NCBI RefSeq assembly: GCF_000252955.1
Contig: NC_014228.1
Span: forward strand, 3,263,232-3,327,231
Length of the DNA stretch: 64,000 bases
DNA from: Xenorhabdus nematophila ATCC 19061
Lineage (GTDB): Bacteria > Pseudomonadota > Gammaproteobacteria > Enterobacterales > Enterobacteriaceae
Direction: 5' to 3'
Below the pieces are notes generated by a model. The model saw only the letters and a program-made list of their open reading frames with translations, was not told where the DNA came from and made no database searches. The translations under genes were made by a program, and so were the position numbers. Position 1 is the stretch's first letter; each line of letters opens with the position of its first letter. Positions 9,045 to 19,329 of this stretch are shown piece after piece.

Positions 9045-12000
9045 ATGCCAGAAGCAGCAAGGCTTGGGGATACGATAGGCCACTCCAGTGCAATGGCCGG
9101 GTTGATTGGCGGAACTATCATCGGTTCCCTGATTTCAGCTGCAGGCGGGATTGCCGCCGGTTTTCTTTTTGTGGCCGGGGTTGCGGCCTCCTGCATTGGG
9201 GTCGGTGTGTTGTTAATTGGTGCGTCCATTGCCGTGGGAATGGCGGCGGGGGCGTTAGGGGACAAAGCCCGTGATGCCTGTGTTGCGGCAGGTGCCTCGT
9301 CACGAAGTCCCAGCGGAACCATTACCAATGGTTCCGCCAATGTTTTTATTAATAATAAACCGGCTGCAATAGCAACACGAAGTACAGTGGCGTGCAGTAA
9401 AGAAGCGGGCATCCGCCAGATGGCACAAGGCTCTGATTCCGTTTTTATTAATAGCTTACCTGCCTCACGGGTGGGCGATAAAACGACCTGTGATGCCGCC
9501 GTCATGAGCGGTTCACCGAATGTCATTATCGGTGGGGGGACAGCCGCCACAGAAAGTATCACATCGGAAATTCCCAAGTGGGCGTATACCGTTTCGGATT
9601 TAACCATGTTTGCTGCGGGATTGATCAGCTTTGGCGGGGCGGCATCTAAGGGACCCGGTGCATTACAAAAATTGTTCAGCAGAGTACCGGGTGTCAGCAG
9701 AATCAGCAGAGTTGCCTGCCGTCTGGCTTGGCTCGGAGTGGCAATACCGGTGGTGGGGATTCTGACGAATCCTGTCGAAGTGATTGCCGGGCAAAAATTC
9801 CTGAATGATGACGATGAGCTGGATTTTGTTTTTGAGGCGGAATTCCCGCTGTACTGGCAGCGTAGTTACCTGAGTCGTTATCAATACGAAAGCGCGTTGG
9901 GGCAGGGTTGGAATCTGTTCTGGGAAAGCCGGTTAACCCGTGTTGAAGAGAGCATTCTCTGGCGCAATTTATCCGGCGATATTATCCCGTTTCCGGATGT
10001 ACCGGAAGGCCATCGCTGCTTTTGTCCTGATGCGCAAAGCTGGCTGATACACACGGAAGACGGTGAATGGGAAATCCGGGATGCGGGCGAGCTGGTTTAT
10101 CACTATGTTGCTTTTGACAATGGAGGTATCAGCCGGTTAAGCCATATCCGTGATAATGTCGGTAATGAACAGCGATTCCATTACAACGACCAGCAGCAGA
10201 TGGTCAATATCACCGGTTGCGGCGCAATGAATCTGCACTGTGATTATGACGTCATGGAAATCGGGAACAAAACGGTGTCCCGGCTCACCACTGTCTGGCG
10301 GGAACTCTACAACGGCCAGCGTGTGCGCCTTTGTCACTATCACTACGATGAGAACGCCCGGCTTATCGGTGTCAGCCATCGCAATGACCATCTCCAGCGT
10401 CAATTCGGCTGGACTGAACAGGGAATGATGGCATGGCATCAGGACACGCGCGGACTACGTTGTGATTATGAATGGGAACAAACAGAAGACGGATTGTGGC
10501 GGGTAATAGCTCAGAAAACCAGTGAAGGCGCAGGCTACCGGCTGGATTATGATGATGAAAACCTGACCCGCACAGCACACTGGTATGATGACTCCCGCAC
10601 TGTCTGGACATTAAACGAAGACCATCAGATTGTTCACTGTGCTGACCGTAATGGCACAGAACATCATCTTTTATGGGATGAATTCGGCCTGCCGAACGGC
10701 TATAAAAATGCAGAAGGGCATTCCCGTTCAGGAGAGTGGGATAAATCCGGTCGGTTGTTGAGCATGACCGACGGCAACGGCAATCAGACCCAATGGCAAT
10801 ACCAGAATGATACGGACAGACTGACCTTCATTTTCTGGCCGGATGGTACAGAAACCGTGCTGGAATATGATGAATTCGGGCGTCTGGTCAGCGAAACCAC
10901 CCCTTTGAAACACACGACCCGTTATGATTACGGCTTAAAGACCCTGCGGCCTTCTCAGCGTACTGATGCGAAAGGCGGCAACAGCCAATTTTTGTGGAAT
11001 GGTCAGGGACAGTTAATCAGCCATGCCGACTGCTCAGGGCAACGCAACACATGGGGTTATGATGATGAAAATCGGCTGAGCCGTTTTATCAATGCCCTGA
11101 TGGAAAGCGTAAGTTATCGCTATGATGATAACGGTCAACTGGTGCTCGTAACCTATCCCGATGGTTCAACAGAACAGATGGCTTGGGATCGTGCCGGTCA
11201 GCTTATCTATCATCAGCGCAATGAAAATGCATCCCGTGGCTGGGAATACAATGCACTGGGACAGATAGTTTGTGCCTCTGACCGCCTGCAACGACAGCTC
11301 CGCTATCAATACAACGCCGAAGGACATCTGGTACGGATTGAGAATGCCAACGGGGATCGTTATCTGCTCAATCGCGATGCAGAAGGGCGACTGATTGAAG
11401 AAATCCGTCCTGACGATACCCTGATCCGGTACGAATACAATGCCGCTGGCCTGTTGTGTACAGAAAAGCGTATGGGTGATCGCGTATTCCGGCAACCTGT
11501 CCGCGCGGTTTATCTGCATTATGATGCCGCAGACAACCTGATTAAACGGGAAACCGATACCGACAATTACCAGTACCAGTGGGATAACATGGATCGGTTA
11601 CTGGCCGCCACCCGTGAACCGAATGCCGCCGGAAAACAACTAGGATTATTGCCGAATACGGTCAGCTTTGCCTACGATGCGCTGGGGCGGGTGATCCGGG
11701 AGCAGAACGGCGAGGATGTGCTCCAGTTCAGTCATGATGAAATGGATAACCTGACCGAACTGACCCTGCCACAAGGTGATACCCTGCGCTGGCTTTACTA
11801 CGGTTCCGGTCATCTCAGTGCTATTCGCCATAATCAACAGATGATTACGGAGTTTGAGCGTGACAATTTGCATCGCGAAACCAGCCGGACACAAGGGAAG
11901 TTGTTCCAGTTCCGTGAATATGACCCTCTTGGACGCCGCATCAGCCAATACAGTGTCAGGGATAAATCAGCCACTATCGGACAGGGGAAACCGTGGCGCG

Positions 12001-13352
12001 CATGGCATTACGACAGGCAGGATGACCTGTCCCTGATGGAAGACCATTACCGGGGCTGGGTGGAGTATCTGTATGACTCGGAAAGCCGGTTGAAAAAAGT
12101 CACCAGTGTGGACAGCTTTGAAGAAATGCTGTGGTACGACCGCGCGGATAACCTGCTTGAACGTCCGCAATCCATGCTGGAAAAAGAGGCAGAAAGTAAT
12201 AAACACCTGACCCCACAAGGCGACAGGCTGACACAATGGAACCAGTGGCGCTATGAACACGATGCGCATGGCAATGTTATCAGTCGTGGCACCAACGCCA
12301 GCAACCGGCAGACCTATCGCTACGATGGGGATAACCGCCTGACCCTTGCCGAAGGCAACGGCATGAAGGCCAGCTATCATTATGATGCCCTTGGGCGGCG
12401 CATTCGTAAGGTGGTGACAACCTGGCCGACAGGGACGCCTCAGCAGGAACAGACGGATTTTGTCTGGCACGGCCTGAAATTGTTACAGGAACGCCATACC
12501 AATACGGGTAAAACCCAGACCTACTGTTACGAATCCCATGAAAGTTATACGCCGCTGGCTTGTATTGTTGCTAAAGGCACTGTGCATGATTATTTCTGGT
12601 ATCACACTGATATCAACAGTGCACCGCTCGAAGTGACGGATGAAGACGGCAAAATTGCGTGGTCAGGCAAATATGACGCTTTCGGTGCCGTCAACAGCAC
12701 CACGATGGCCTATTTTACCGATACGGAACGTTCAACCCGCAACTTTGATCAGAACCTGCGTTATGCCGGGCAATATTTTGACAAAGAGACGGGGCTGCAC
12801 TTTAATACTTACAGATTTTATGCCCCTGAAATTGGTCGGTTTATTTCGCCTGATCCGATAGGGTTGAATGGTGGGGTGAATTTATACGTTTATGCACCAA
12901 ATCCACTTACATGGATCGACCCACTTGGGCTTGCTAAATTATTCGAGCTAGGTACATATGGTGAATTAAATGGGCCGACACATGTTGGTGATAAATTGCA
13001 AGCACATGAGTTACTGAGGCACGAATATTTACGTCAACAAGGACTTGCAGAAACATCACGATTATCAGGCAATCCATCAATTGCACTGGATTTAGATCAC
13101 CACACTCGTGGCCCGCAAAAAGATACTCGTGGTATTGGTGGTGCACACTGGCATGAAACTCAAATTAGGGCAAATGAAGGACTCGGAAAAAATGATTTTG
13201 CGTCAACGTTGAAAAGAGAACTTGATATCACCTCTGGTGGTTTAAGAAAAGCTGGTGTTCCTGCTAGTAGAGTCAAAAGAATGAGAAAACAAGCTGAGAA
13301 ATTCTACAGGGGATTATCAAATAAGGTTAAAAATGCTGGCACTTGTAAATAG
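9045..13352 (+). CDS. prePAAR-PAAR-Rhs polymorphic toxin with C-terminal effector domain
   Basis: A 1435-residue secreted effector. Residues 4-13 AARLGDTIGH fit the prePAAR motif AARxxDxxxH; hydrophobic segments at about 18-75 are the EagR-bound membrane region; a PAAR domain spans roughly 85-185. Dozens of YD repeats (for example YRYDDNGQLVLVTYPDG, YNYDALGRRI-like units) form the Rhs cocoon, ending in RFYAPEIGRFISPDPIGLNGGVNLYVYAPNP and WIDPLGL, the usual self-cleavage boundary near 1297. The last about 135 residues are a variable toxin with HELLRHE and ALDLDHHTRGPQ...HWHETQ, a His-rich pattern suggesting a metal-dependent nuclease, but I do not recognise the family. DNA coding the tip is more AT-rich than the core, as expected for swapped tips. 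Confidence 0.93.
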   Translation: MPEAARLGDTIGHSSAMAGLIGGTIIGSLISAAGGIAAGFLFVAGVAASCIGVGVLLIGASIAVGMAAGALGDKARDACVAAGASSRSPSGTITNGSANVFINNKPAAIATRSTVACSKEAGIRQMAQGSDSVFINSLPASRVGDKTTCDAAVMSGSPNVIIGGGTAATESITSEIPKWAYTVSDLTMFAAGLISFGGAASKGPGALQKLFSRVPGVSRISRVACRLAWLGVAIPVVGILTNPVEVIAGQKFLNDDDELDFVFEAEFPLYWQRSYLSRYQYESALGQGWNLFWESRLTRVEESILWRNLSGDIIPFPDVPEGHRCFCPDAQSWLIHTEDGEWEIRDAGELVYHYVAFDNGGISRLSHIRDNVGNEQRFHYNDQQQMVNITGCGAMNLHCDYDVMEIGNKTVSRLTTVWRELYNGQRVRLCHYHYDENARLIGVSHRNDHLQRQFGWTEQGMMAWHQDTRGLRCDYEWEQTEDGLWRVIAQKTSEGAGYRLDYDDENLTRTAHWYDDSRTVWTLNEDHQIVHCADRNGTEHHLLWDEFGLPNGYKNAEGHSRSGEWDKSGRLLSMTDGNGNQTQWQYQNDTDRLTFIFWPDGTETVLEYDEFGRLVSETTPLKHTTRYDYGLKTLRPSQRTDAKGGNSQFLWNGQGQLISHADCSGQRNTWGYDDENRLSRFINALMESVSYRYDDNGQLVLVTYPDGSTEQMAWDRAGQLIYHQRNENASRGWEYNALGQIVCASDRLQRQLRYQYNAEGHLVRIENANGDRYLLNRDAEGRLIEEIRPDDTLIRYEYNAAGLLCTEKRMGDRVFRQPVRAVYLHYDAADNLIKRETDTDNYQYQWDNMDRLLAATREPNAAGKQLGLLPNTVSFAYDALGRVIREQNGEDVLQFSHDEMDNLTELTLPQGDTLRWLYYGSGHLSAIRHNQQMITEFERDNLHRETSRTQGKLFQFREYDPLGRRISQYSVRDKSATIGQGKPWRAWHYDRQDDLSLMEDHYRGWVEYLYDSESRLKKVTSVDSFEEMLWYDRADNLLERPQSMLEKEAESNKHLTPQGDRLTQWNQWRYEHDAHGNVISRGTNASNRQTYRYDGDNRLTLAEGNGMKASYHYDALGRRIRKVVTTWPTGTPQQEQTDFVWHGLKLLQERHTNTGKTQTYCYESHESYTPLACIVAKGTVHDYFWYHTDINSAPLEVTDEDGKIAWSGKYDAFGAVNSTTMAYFTDTERSTRNFDQNLRYAGQYFDKETGLHFNTYRFYAPEIGRFISPDPIGLNGGVNLYVYAPNPLTWIDPLGLAKLFELGTYGELNGPTHVGDKLQAHELLRHEYLRQQGLAETSRLSGNPSIALDLDHHTRGPQKDTRGIGGAHWHETQIRANEGLGKNDFASTLKRELDITSGGLRKAGVPASRVKRMRKQAEKFYRGLSNKVKNAGTCK

Positions 13353-13364
13353 GAGAAATGTTAC

Positions 13365-13982
13365 ATGTATAGTCTTACACGAATTGTTGTAGAGGAAACC
13401 TTTAATAATAACTCTGGTTTTGTTCTAGGAGGAAAAAAAGGATATGTATCTCAGTGGCCTGTAAATCCAGATGGTGAAAAATTACTTCATCTTTTTTCTA
13501 TCGATTGTGAAAAAGTATCATCTCGGATACCTCAAGGAATATTACCAATATCTGGGTATTTATCTGTGTTTTCAACTTATTCCAGTGATGACTACTTTCT
13601 TGATAACATTACTTATTTTGGTGATAATCAAGAGCTTGAGTTCATTAAGTCAGGATTTACGTTTGTTTCGTATTCTTTGACTAGTGATACCTTGGAAGAT
13701 AACGATAAATTCATACCAGAAAGAAGTGTTAGTTTTTTAGATATGGAAATGGATGATAACGATTACCCAATGATTTCACTTTTTTCAGAAAAAACACCTA
13801 ACGGATTGGATGATATTGGTGATATTAAAAATGACTACCATTTTGTATGCCAGATATATTCGGCAGATTTTCCTGAGCCATTTCAAGATGCATTAGGTTT
13901 ATCTGATGCTATTGGCTACTTGTTTATTAGAAATAAAGAAGAGCATGGCATTGATGGTCTTTTTTTTGTTCAAACGGCGTGA
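13365..13982 (+). CDS. Putative Rhs immunity protein (DUF1963/YwqG-like)
   Basis: A 205-residue acidic soluble protein encoded 12 bp after the toxin tip. The order fits a cognate immunity protein. The pattern FVLGGKKGYVSQWPVNPDGEKLLHLFSIDCEKV, then GYLSVFSTYSSDDYF, resembles YwqG/DUF1963 proteins, which serve as immunity proteins in several polymorphic toxin loci. GC content is much lower than that of the Rhs core, matching the adjacent toxin tip and suggesting that both moved as a module. The function is inferred from position; it would neutralise the toxin in the cytosol of the producing cell or its siblings. AGGAGAAATGTTACATG gives a strong start signal. Confidence 0.7.
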   Translation: MYSLTRIVVEETFNNNSGFVLGGKKGYVSQWPVNPDGEKLLHLFSIDCEKVSSRIPQGILPISGYLSVFSTYSSDDYFLDNITYFGDNQELEFIKSGFTFVSYSLTSDTLEDNDKFIPERSVSFLDMEMDDNDYPMISLFSEKTPNGLDDIGDIKNDYHFVCQIYSADFPEPFQDALGLSDAIGYLFIRNKEEHGIDGLFFVQTA

Positions 13983-14520
13983 CCTTTTTGAGGTAATAAT
14001 TTAGAAAAAATGAGTAAAAGTATTTTACTCATTATCTATAAAAAGAAGGTCGGGAGAGCAAGTAGTTCTTCCGGCCATATGTAAGAATTATCTTTTTCCA
14101 TAGTGATTGGTAATTCCCCCATCTATCATGGAGGTTAAGAAATTATTTCAGTTTTTTTCGTCGTTTTTTCTGCATAGGGAGTTATACATTGTTCAATCAT
14201 GGCGGGGGGTGGGCGTTTTTTTATTTTTAATTGTATGCAATAAAACCAGATTTAGAGCGTAAATAATTCATCTTGGTCTTGTTAACGTATTAATTAGTAT
14301 TTTATTTGCATAATTTGATTAAAAATAAGCCTTTCATGCTCTCATCCTGATTTTTAAATAAATTAATGTTCCTCCCCAAATACCTTAAAATGAGATACCA
14401 TACTTTCTCACGCTTATCTACAGAGCAAGTATTTTTGGGTAGTTGATTACTTTTTGATACTATAACGTTGATAATTATTTTATAATAAAGTTTTATTTTG
14501 TTATAATAAGGATGACTATA
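13983..14520. other. AT-rich intergenic region before the McrBC-like pair
   Basis: No convincing gene on either strand. The stretch contains poly-T runs near 14151-14165 and 14216-14228 and is strongly AT-rich, as is the pair of genes that follows. The promoter of the McrBC-like operon probably lies in the last 100 bp (for example the TTGATAC-like and TATAAT-like elements around 14453-14508), but no pair with canonical spacing stands out. Confidence 0.4.
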
Positions 14521-17064
14521 ATGAATAGCCGTTTACTTGTAATAAAAGATGAAAATCATTCAGCAAATCCAGATATAGGACTTGTTATTCCATTGGCACA
14601 CCTAAATGAAAATGGGAGTATCACAGAAATTCAACCAAAAGAGTTTCCTAATGGTGGAATCTTTGTTTCAAAGAACTTCCTTAGCATAAATCAATCGTTC
14701 AAAACTGACGAAATATTCATTTTAAATGAATACTTTGATAGTGAAGAAAATGATTGGAAGTCAACTTCAAGATTACAAAAGCATTATACGTTAGGAAATA
14801 AGGCCAGTAAGATTGAAAGATATTTATTTATGCCTGTTTTAGATTTAAATCTCCCTGATTCAGCATCTGGATTTTTAGATTATGCTCTTGATTTGCCAAG
14901 TAATTATCTTTTTATACAAAATAATGGTTATATTTATGGACCATTTAAAGCCACAAAACAAAATGATAATTGGATTCTTTCTCCTCTGGTGATTCCATCT
15001 CCATTACAACTTCCTACTGATTTTGTTGCAAAAATACCCTTGAATGTATTGAATGAAAACGATGCATTAGTAACTATAAATATAAAGGGGGTTACAAAAA
15101 AATTCATAAAAAACTTAAAAGAAATATCAATTATTCAGTATGAACAAATTGACTATATTTCAGATGTGAAATTAATATCTTATTTCACAAAAAATCACTT
15201 TGGAAAGGGAAAAAACTCTTTATTAGGTAAAAGTGAAGCTCAAAGACTTTCTCAAGGCATTGAGGAATATGTTAAGAAAAATAAAGCCATGGGAAATACT
15301 GAGAGGTTATCAAGGATCAGAGAATTACTATCTGATTTTCTTGAGAAAAGTGATTATGGTAGTGAAATAGTAAATGAGTTTTTAGCTGAAACTAGGGATG
15401 GTCGTTTATATTTGGATCAGTACTTTGAAAAAAATAGAGATTTCTTGCTGAAAGCAAAAAATAAAGAGTTGGAAGAGCAATTTGAATCAAAAAAAAGTGT
15501 ATTAAATAACGAACTTAAGGTTTTTGAACGCTCTGTTTTTACTAAAAAAGAAGAGTTAAATATAGAACTTAAAAATATTGAAATTGAGACTAACAAGGCT
15601 AAAAAAAGAATAGAGGAAATAAAAAAACAGTCTGATGAAGACGCTCATCAAGCTTTACTTGAAAAACAAAAAGAGTTGACTGAAGAAAATTCAAAACTGG
15701 AAAGTGATATTCAGGAAAAAAATAGAACAATTAAAAATTTCATGGAAACACATAAGGAAATTAATGACTTTAATACATTGAATAAAGAAATAGATTATTT
15801 AGTAAGGAAGAGACAAGACCTTGATACTCAGTATAGAGATCTTGATAATTCATTGAAAATTAGAGAATCAACGCTTGAATCGCCTAAGCTACAAGAAAAA
15901 GTAGCAGAACTGAGTATGTTAACAACTATACTAAGAGGAGAAAAAAGGAAAAGTACTATAATTAAAAATGAATCAATAAAAATAAAACAGTCTGATATTA
16001 ATCTAGATAAAAATAATAGAGTGGATTATATTAATTACTTAATTCAGTCTTTCAGTTCTGATGGGGGGAGGAATTTTACATTCGACGAAATGACTAATTT
16101 AGTAATAAATATGTCTCAGTCTTTTATGACTATATTAGCTGGTCCTCCAGGAACAGGAAAAACATCTACAGCAATAAGATTGGCAAAACATTCGGGTTTA
16201 TTGGATGATGATTTAACTTTCTCTGGAAGCAATTTTCTTAATGTAGCTGTGGGGCGTGCTTGGGTTTCTGGCAGAGATATTTTAGGGTTTTATAATTCGT
16301 TAAAAGATTTATATCAACCATCAAGAACAGGGTTATATGAATTTTTGAAGAGTAATGAAAATAATGAATATTTAAAATTGGTTTTATTAGATGAAGCTAA
16401 TCTTTCTAGTATTGAGCATTATTGGTCTGATTTTTTAGGTATGTGTGACCCAGAAGGAGCGAATAGGAAAATAGATACAGGTATACCAACAACCACAGAA
16501 CGGTTTTTTAGTATTTCTAAAAATTTAAGGTTCTTAGCCACAATAAACAATGACTCAACAACAGAAAAATTATCCCCGCGTTTGATTGACAGGGTTCCTA
16601 TTATTACGATGGAGCATAATTTTAATTACAAATCTCTTCCATCACAAATATTAGATTTTAATGGTGCTATCAACTTTGAGAAATTAAATTCTGCTTTTAA
16701 TATTTCAGCTAGTGAGGCAAGTTTTACACAAGATGAAGAAAATGCCTTAGATAGTATTTTAGATATTTTATCTTCTCCTATTGCTAGGACGACTTCAATA
16801 AAAGTAAGTCAAAGAAAAATTAATGCAATGAAGCGATATTGTCATATTGCAAATGAGATAGAGAATATGCATGCAGCTCCGCTTGATTATGCAATTAACC
16901 AGCATGTGATTCCTCTTATTGAAGGTTATGGCAGTTCTTTCAAAGAAAGACTTATCGATCTTGAACAAAAGCTATCAGAATGTAATTTGATGATATCAAA
17001 ATCGTCTATTAATAATATTATCAATCATGGCGATATATATGGTGACTCCTATTCATTTTTTTAA
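14521..17064 (+). CDS. McrB-like AAA+ ATPase with long coiled coil
   Basis: An 847-residue protein. Residues about 1-230 form an unrecognised N-terminal region, about 300-490 are strongly charged and heptad-like (KKEELNIELKNIEIETNKAKKRIEEI and similar), and the C-terminal half is an AAA+ motor with Walker A GPPGTGKT (near 541-548), Walker B LVLLDEAN (near 620) and LATINNDSTTEKLSPRLIDR (near 675), the position of the MNTAD signature in McrB. An ATG at 14512 overlaps the ribosome binding site AAGG; ATG 14521 is better placed. It overlaps no gene but is followed after 12 bp by a PD-(D/E)XK gene, the McrB-McrC order. The very low GC suggests transfer. The likely role is the motor of a nucleic-acid-targeting defence complex. 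Confidence 0.75.
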   Translation: MNSRLLVIKDENHSANPDIGLVIPLAHLNENGSITEIQPKEFPNGGIFVSKNFLSINQSFKTDEIFILNEYFDSEENDWKSTSRLQKHYTLGNKASKIERYLFMPVLDLNLPDSASGFLDYALDLPSNYLFIQNNGYIYGPFKATKQNDNWILSPLVIPSPLQLPTDFVAKIPLNVLNENDALVTINIKGVTKKFIKNLKEISIIQYEQIDYISDVKLISYFTKNHFGKGKNSLLGKSEAQRLSQGIEEYVKKNKAMGNTERLSRIRELLSDFLEKSDYGSEIVNEFLAETRDGRLYLDQYFEKNRDFLLKAKNKELEEQFESKKSVLNNELKVFERSVFTKKEELNIELKNIEIETNKAKKRIEEIKKQSDEDAHQALLEKQKELTEENSKLESDIQEKNRTIKNFMETHKEINDFNTLNKEIDYLVRKRQDLDTQYRDLDNSLKIRESTLESPKLQEKVAELSMLTTILRGEKRKSTIIKNESIKIKQSDINLDKNNRVDYINYLIQSFSSDGGRNFTFDEMTNLVINMSQSFMTILAGPPGTGKTSTAIRLAKHSGLLDDDLTFSGSNFLNVAVGRAWVSGRDILGFYNSLKDLYQPSRTGLYEFLKSNENNEYLKLVLLDEANLSSIEHYWSDFLGMCDPEGANRKIDTGIPTTTERFFSISKNLRFLATINNDSTTEKLSPRLIDRVPIITMEHNFNYKSLPSQILDFNGAINFEKLNSAFNISASEASFTQDEENALDSILDILSSPIARTTSIKVSQRKINAMKRYCHIANEIENMHAAPLDYAINQHVIPLIEGYGSSFKERLIDLEQKLSECNLMISKSSINNIINHGDIYGDSYSFF

Positions 17065-17076
17065 AAGGAGATGGTG

Positions 17077-18924
17077 ATGAAACTCGAATTAACTATTTTA
17101 AATGGCGAAAGAATGGGTGAGCGTATCGAGTTATACAGGCTCGATTCAAATCATTATACTATGCCATACATTTTGGAGAATGAAGCTGTAGAAATAAAAT
17201 GCTTACTAGATAGTGAGTATGAGGATGTTTTTTTATGTTTACATGAAAATGAGATTGAATATACCACTGTACATAAAGATTTAAATAATGATAAATGGGA
17301 ATACGTGTGGAGTCCCAAAAAAAATTTCAATCAACATTATGAATCTTTCTTTTATAACTATTTTGGTATTGCAGAATTTTTTGTACTTCTACGCAACTAT
17401 AATTGCGAAGATGTGATTTTCTTTCAAAGAATCAATGTGCTGGCAAGAAAAATGAATGCAGAAAGAGTGGATGATATGCTTTCTTTCTTGGCGAGACATA
17501 ACAATGATGCCTTGTGTGCTTTTTTCCGTGTAACCCGCAGAAATGCGGGTTTTAAAGATGGAGATACACCTGCAGATATTTTTTTTGAGTGGGTGGAGAA
17601 AACCACAAATAATCTTTATCAATTGATAGATTCGGCACTGTTAGAACCAATTACCAAACTTACTACTAAGTATCAATACATTGTTCCAACTGCAAGTACT
17701 AATGTTGACGATCAGACTCTTTCTTGGATTTGTGATAACATTAACGATTTATATGAAATAGATCAAGAGCAAGACGCTATTCTTGAATATAACGATAAAT
17801 TTTATAGTACACTCAAAATTAGAGAAAGTGCTTTATATTCAGATAGTAATATTTATGAAAATCAAGTTTTACATGGATTTATTACAACCCTGAAATTAGC
17901 TGTATCAAATCTTCTTGCGGGATTTAATACTTCAGAAAATATTAATGAAAATCATTCGGGGTATGGTGAGTATATTAGCTTTTACAACCAAATGAGAAAA
18001 TTTCAGAAAAGAATAAATCATAAAAAAATTAAGAAATGTCGTGAGATATTAATTTTACTCAATAATATTAATAGTAAATTAAATAAAGTGATTCCAGTAA
18101 AACGACAAATTACAGGAATACCTGCTTTAACCATGAAAGTAAAACATAATAAAGCTTACCTTGCTATATTTAAAAAAATTATCAACTGGCATAGATTTGG
18201 GAGTCCAGATTGGAGTACACAAGAAGAGCTGTTGTCTATAAAAAGCATTCCTAAATTGTTTGAATATTATACTTTATTTTACTTAAAAGAAATCCTTGAT
18301 AGGTTTTTTGGATATGCTACTTTATTAGAAAGTGAAGATGGTAAATCATTTTTTTCTTATCGTTTTAATGAAACAAGAATAACTTTACATTATGAACCAA
18401 ACTATTGGATGCATGGGCATAAAAATTCTTCAGATTCTAGTGTTGTTAATATTGAAAACTGGACAGCCGGAAAGAGAGAGATAAAAAAAAGAAGCCATGT
18501 TCAAATCAATTCTAAGCGTTCACCTGACTTTGTTATTACGGCTGAGAATGATGAATTAAATTATCACTACATCTTTGATGCGAAGTATACATCGCCTACA
18601 AACGGGTTTATACGATATCTTCCAGAGCTTACAATGAAGTATTTTCATGGGCTGCATGATATAAAATCTAAGAGTAAGAATATATTGGGGTTAACTATAA
18701 TAACGCCAAATTCATCTACAATAATAAAACATTATCATACAGATTCTTTTAATATTTTTTCTGATACTCCCAGTGAGCCATCTCTTAATGTTAGTTCAAT
18801 AAATCCAGGTCAGGAGTTTAAGGAAAATATCATTTTTGAAAAAATGATATTTTTAATTTTAGAAAAAATATCTTTAAAGGTTAAATTAGATGAACTCCAA
18901 GAGGTTATAGAAGAATTAGTTTAA
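17077..18924 (+). CDS. McrC-like nuclease (DUF2357 plus PD-(D/E)XK)
   Basis: A 615-residue partner of the preceding ATPase. The N-terminal two thirds resemble the DUF2357 region of McrC-like proteins; the C-terminal part has a PD-(D/E)XK nuclease signature: RSPDFVITAENDELNYHYIFDAKYTSP, where P-D (near 482) and D-A-K (near 501-503) provide the metal ligands and catalytic Lys. Start: AAAAGGAG ends at 17070, so ATG 17077 is preferred over ATG 17071. In McrBC-type systems the C subunit is stimulated by the NTPase and cuts DNA (or RNA in some relatives). A hairpin just downstream (18942-18965) probably ends the operon. Which nucleic acid or modification is recognised cannot be told. Confidence 0.75.
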   Translation: MKLELTILNGERMGERIELYRLDSNHYTMPYILENEAVEIKCLLDSEYEDVFLCLHENEIEYTTVHKDLNNDKWEYVWSPKKNFNQHYESFFYNYFGIAEFFVLLRNYNCEDVIFFQRINVLARKMNAERVDDMLSFLARHNNDALCAFFRVTRRNAGFKDGDTPADIFFEWVEKTTNNLYQLIDSALLEPITKLTTKYQYIVPTASTNVDDQTLSWICDNINDLYEIDQEQDAILEYNDKFYSTLKIRESALYSDSNIYENQVLHGFITTLKLAVSNLLAGFNTSENINENHSGYGEYISFYNQMRKFQKRINHKKIKKCREILILLNNINSKLNKVIPVKRQITGIPALTMKVKHNKAYLAIFKKIINWHRFGSPDWSTQEELLSIKSIPKLFEYYTLFYLKEILDRFFGYATLLESEDGKSFFSYRFNETRITLHYEPNYWMHGHKNSSDSSVVNIENWTAGKREIKKRSHVQINSKRSPDFVITAENDELNYHYIFDAKYTSPTNGFIRYLPELTMKYFHGLHDIKSKSKNILGLTIITPNSSTIIKHYHTDSFNIFSDTPSEPSLNVSSINPGQEFKENIIFEKMIFLILEKISLKVKLDELQEVIEELV

Positions 18925-18941
18925 TTTATTTTATGATTTTT

Positions 18942-18969
18942 GAGCCATGCTATCTTACGTGGCTCTTTA
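18942..18969 (+). terminator. Probable intrinsic terminator after the McrBC-like operon
   Basis: GAGCCATG (18942-18949) pairs with CGTGGCTC (18958-18965), with one G-T pair and an 8-nt loop, followed by TTTAAAA. It lies 17 bp after the stop codon. Confidence 0.55.
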
Positions 18970-19329
18970 AAATGTGTTTAGTGATAATGTTAAATTTTGT
19001 AAAAATACTCCTCGGGATTAAATTTTTTAATTATTAATATTTTTTGTTTATATCATTTTTTTTATGAGCTGATTTTGGGGTTTATTCCGTATAAATTTTA
19101 TTTATTCAGACAATTCAATGAATTCCACATATAAGTTTAAATTAAATTTAAAGAGGTAAGGTTAGTTTTATAATTGTTGATGTAGAAAAGGTACATGTTA
19201 TTGTGTGATAAGTTGGCAGGTTTTAAAATGGATCAGATATTGGAAATAGGTATTGTAATATTTAATTTAAATGTAAAATAATCATCTAATTATAATAGTT
19301 ATTATTTATTTTATTGCCATTATCAAAAA

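Noticed and set aside
9029..12470. Long open frames on the minus strand opposite the Rhs gene (for example 9029-9607 and 11967-12470)
   Set aside because: They are shadows of the GC-rich, repetitive Rhs coding sequence; no start signals and no recognisable proteins.
13983..14520. Small ORFs in the AT-rich gap before the McrBC-like pair
   Set aside because: All are very short, lack ribosome binding sites and show no protein-like pattern.
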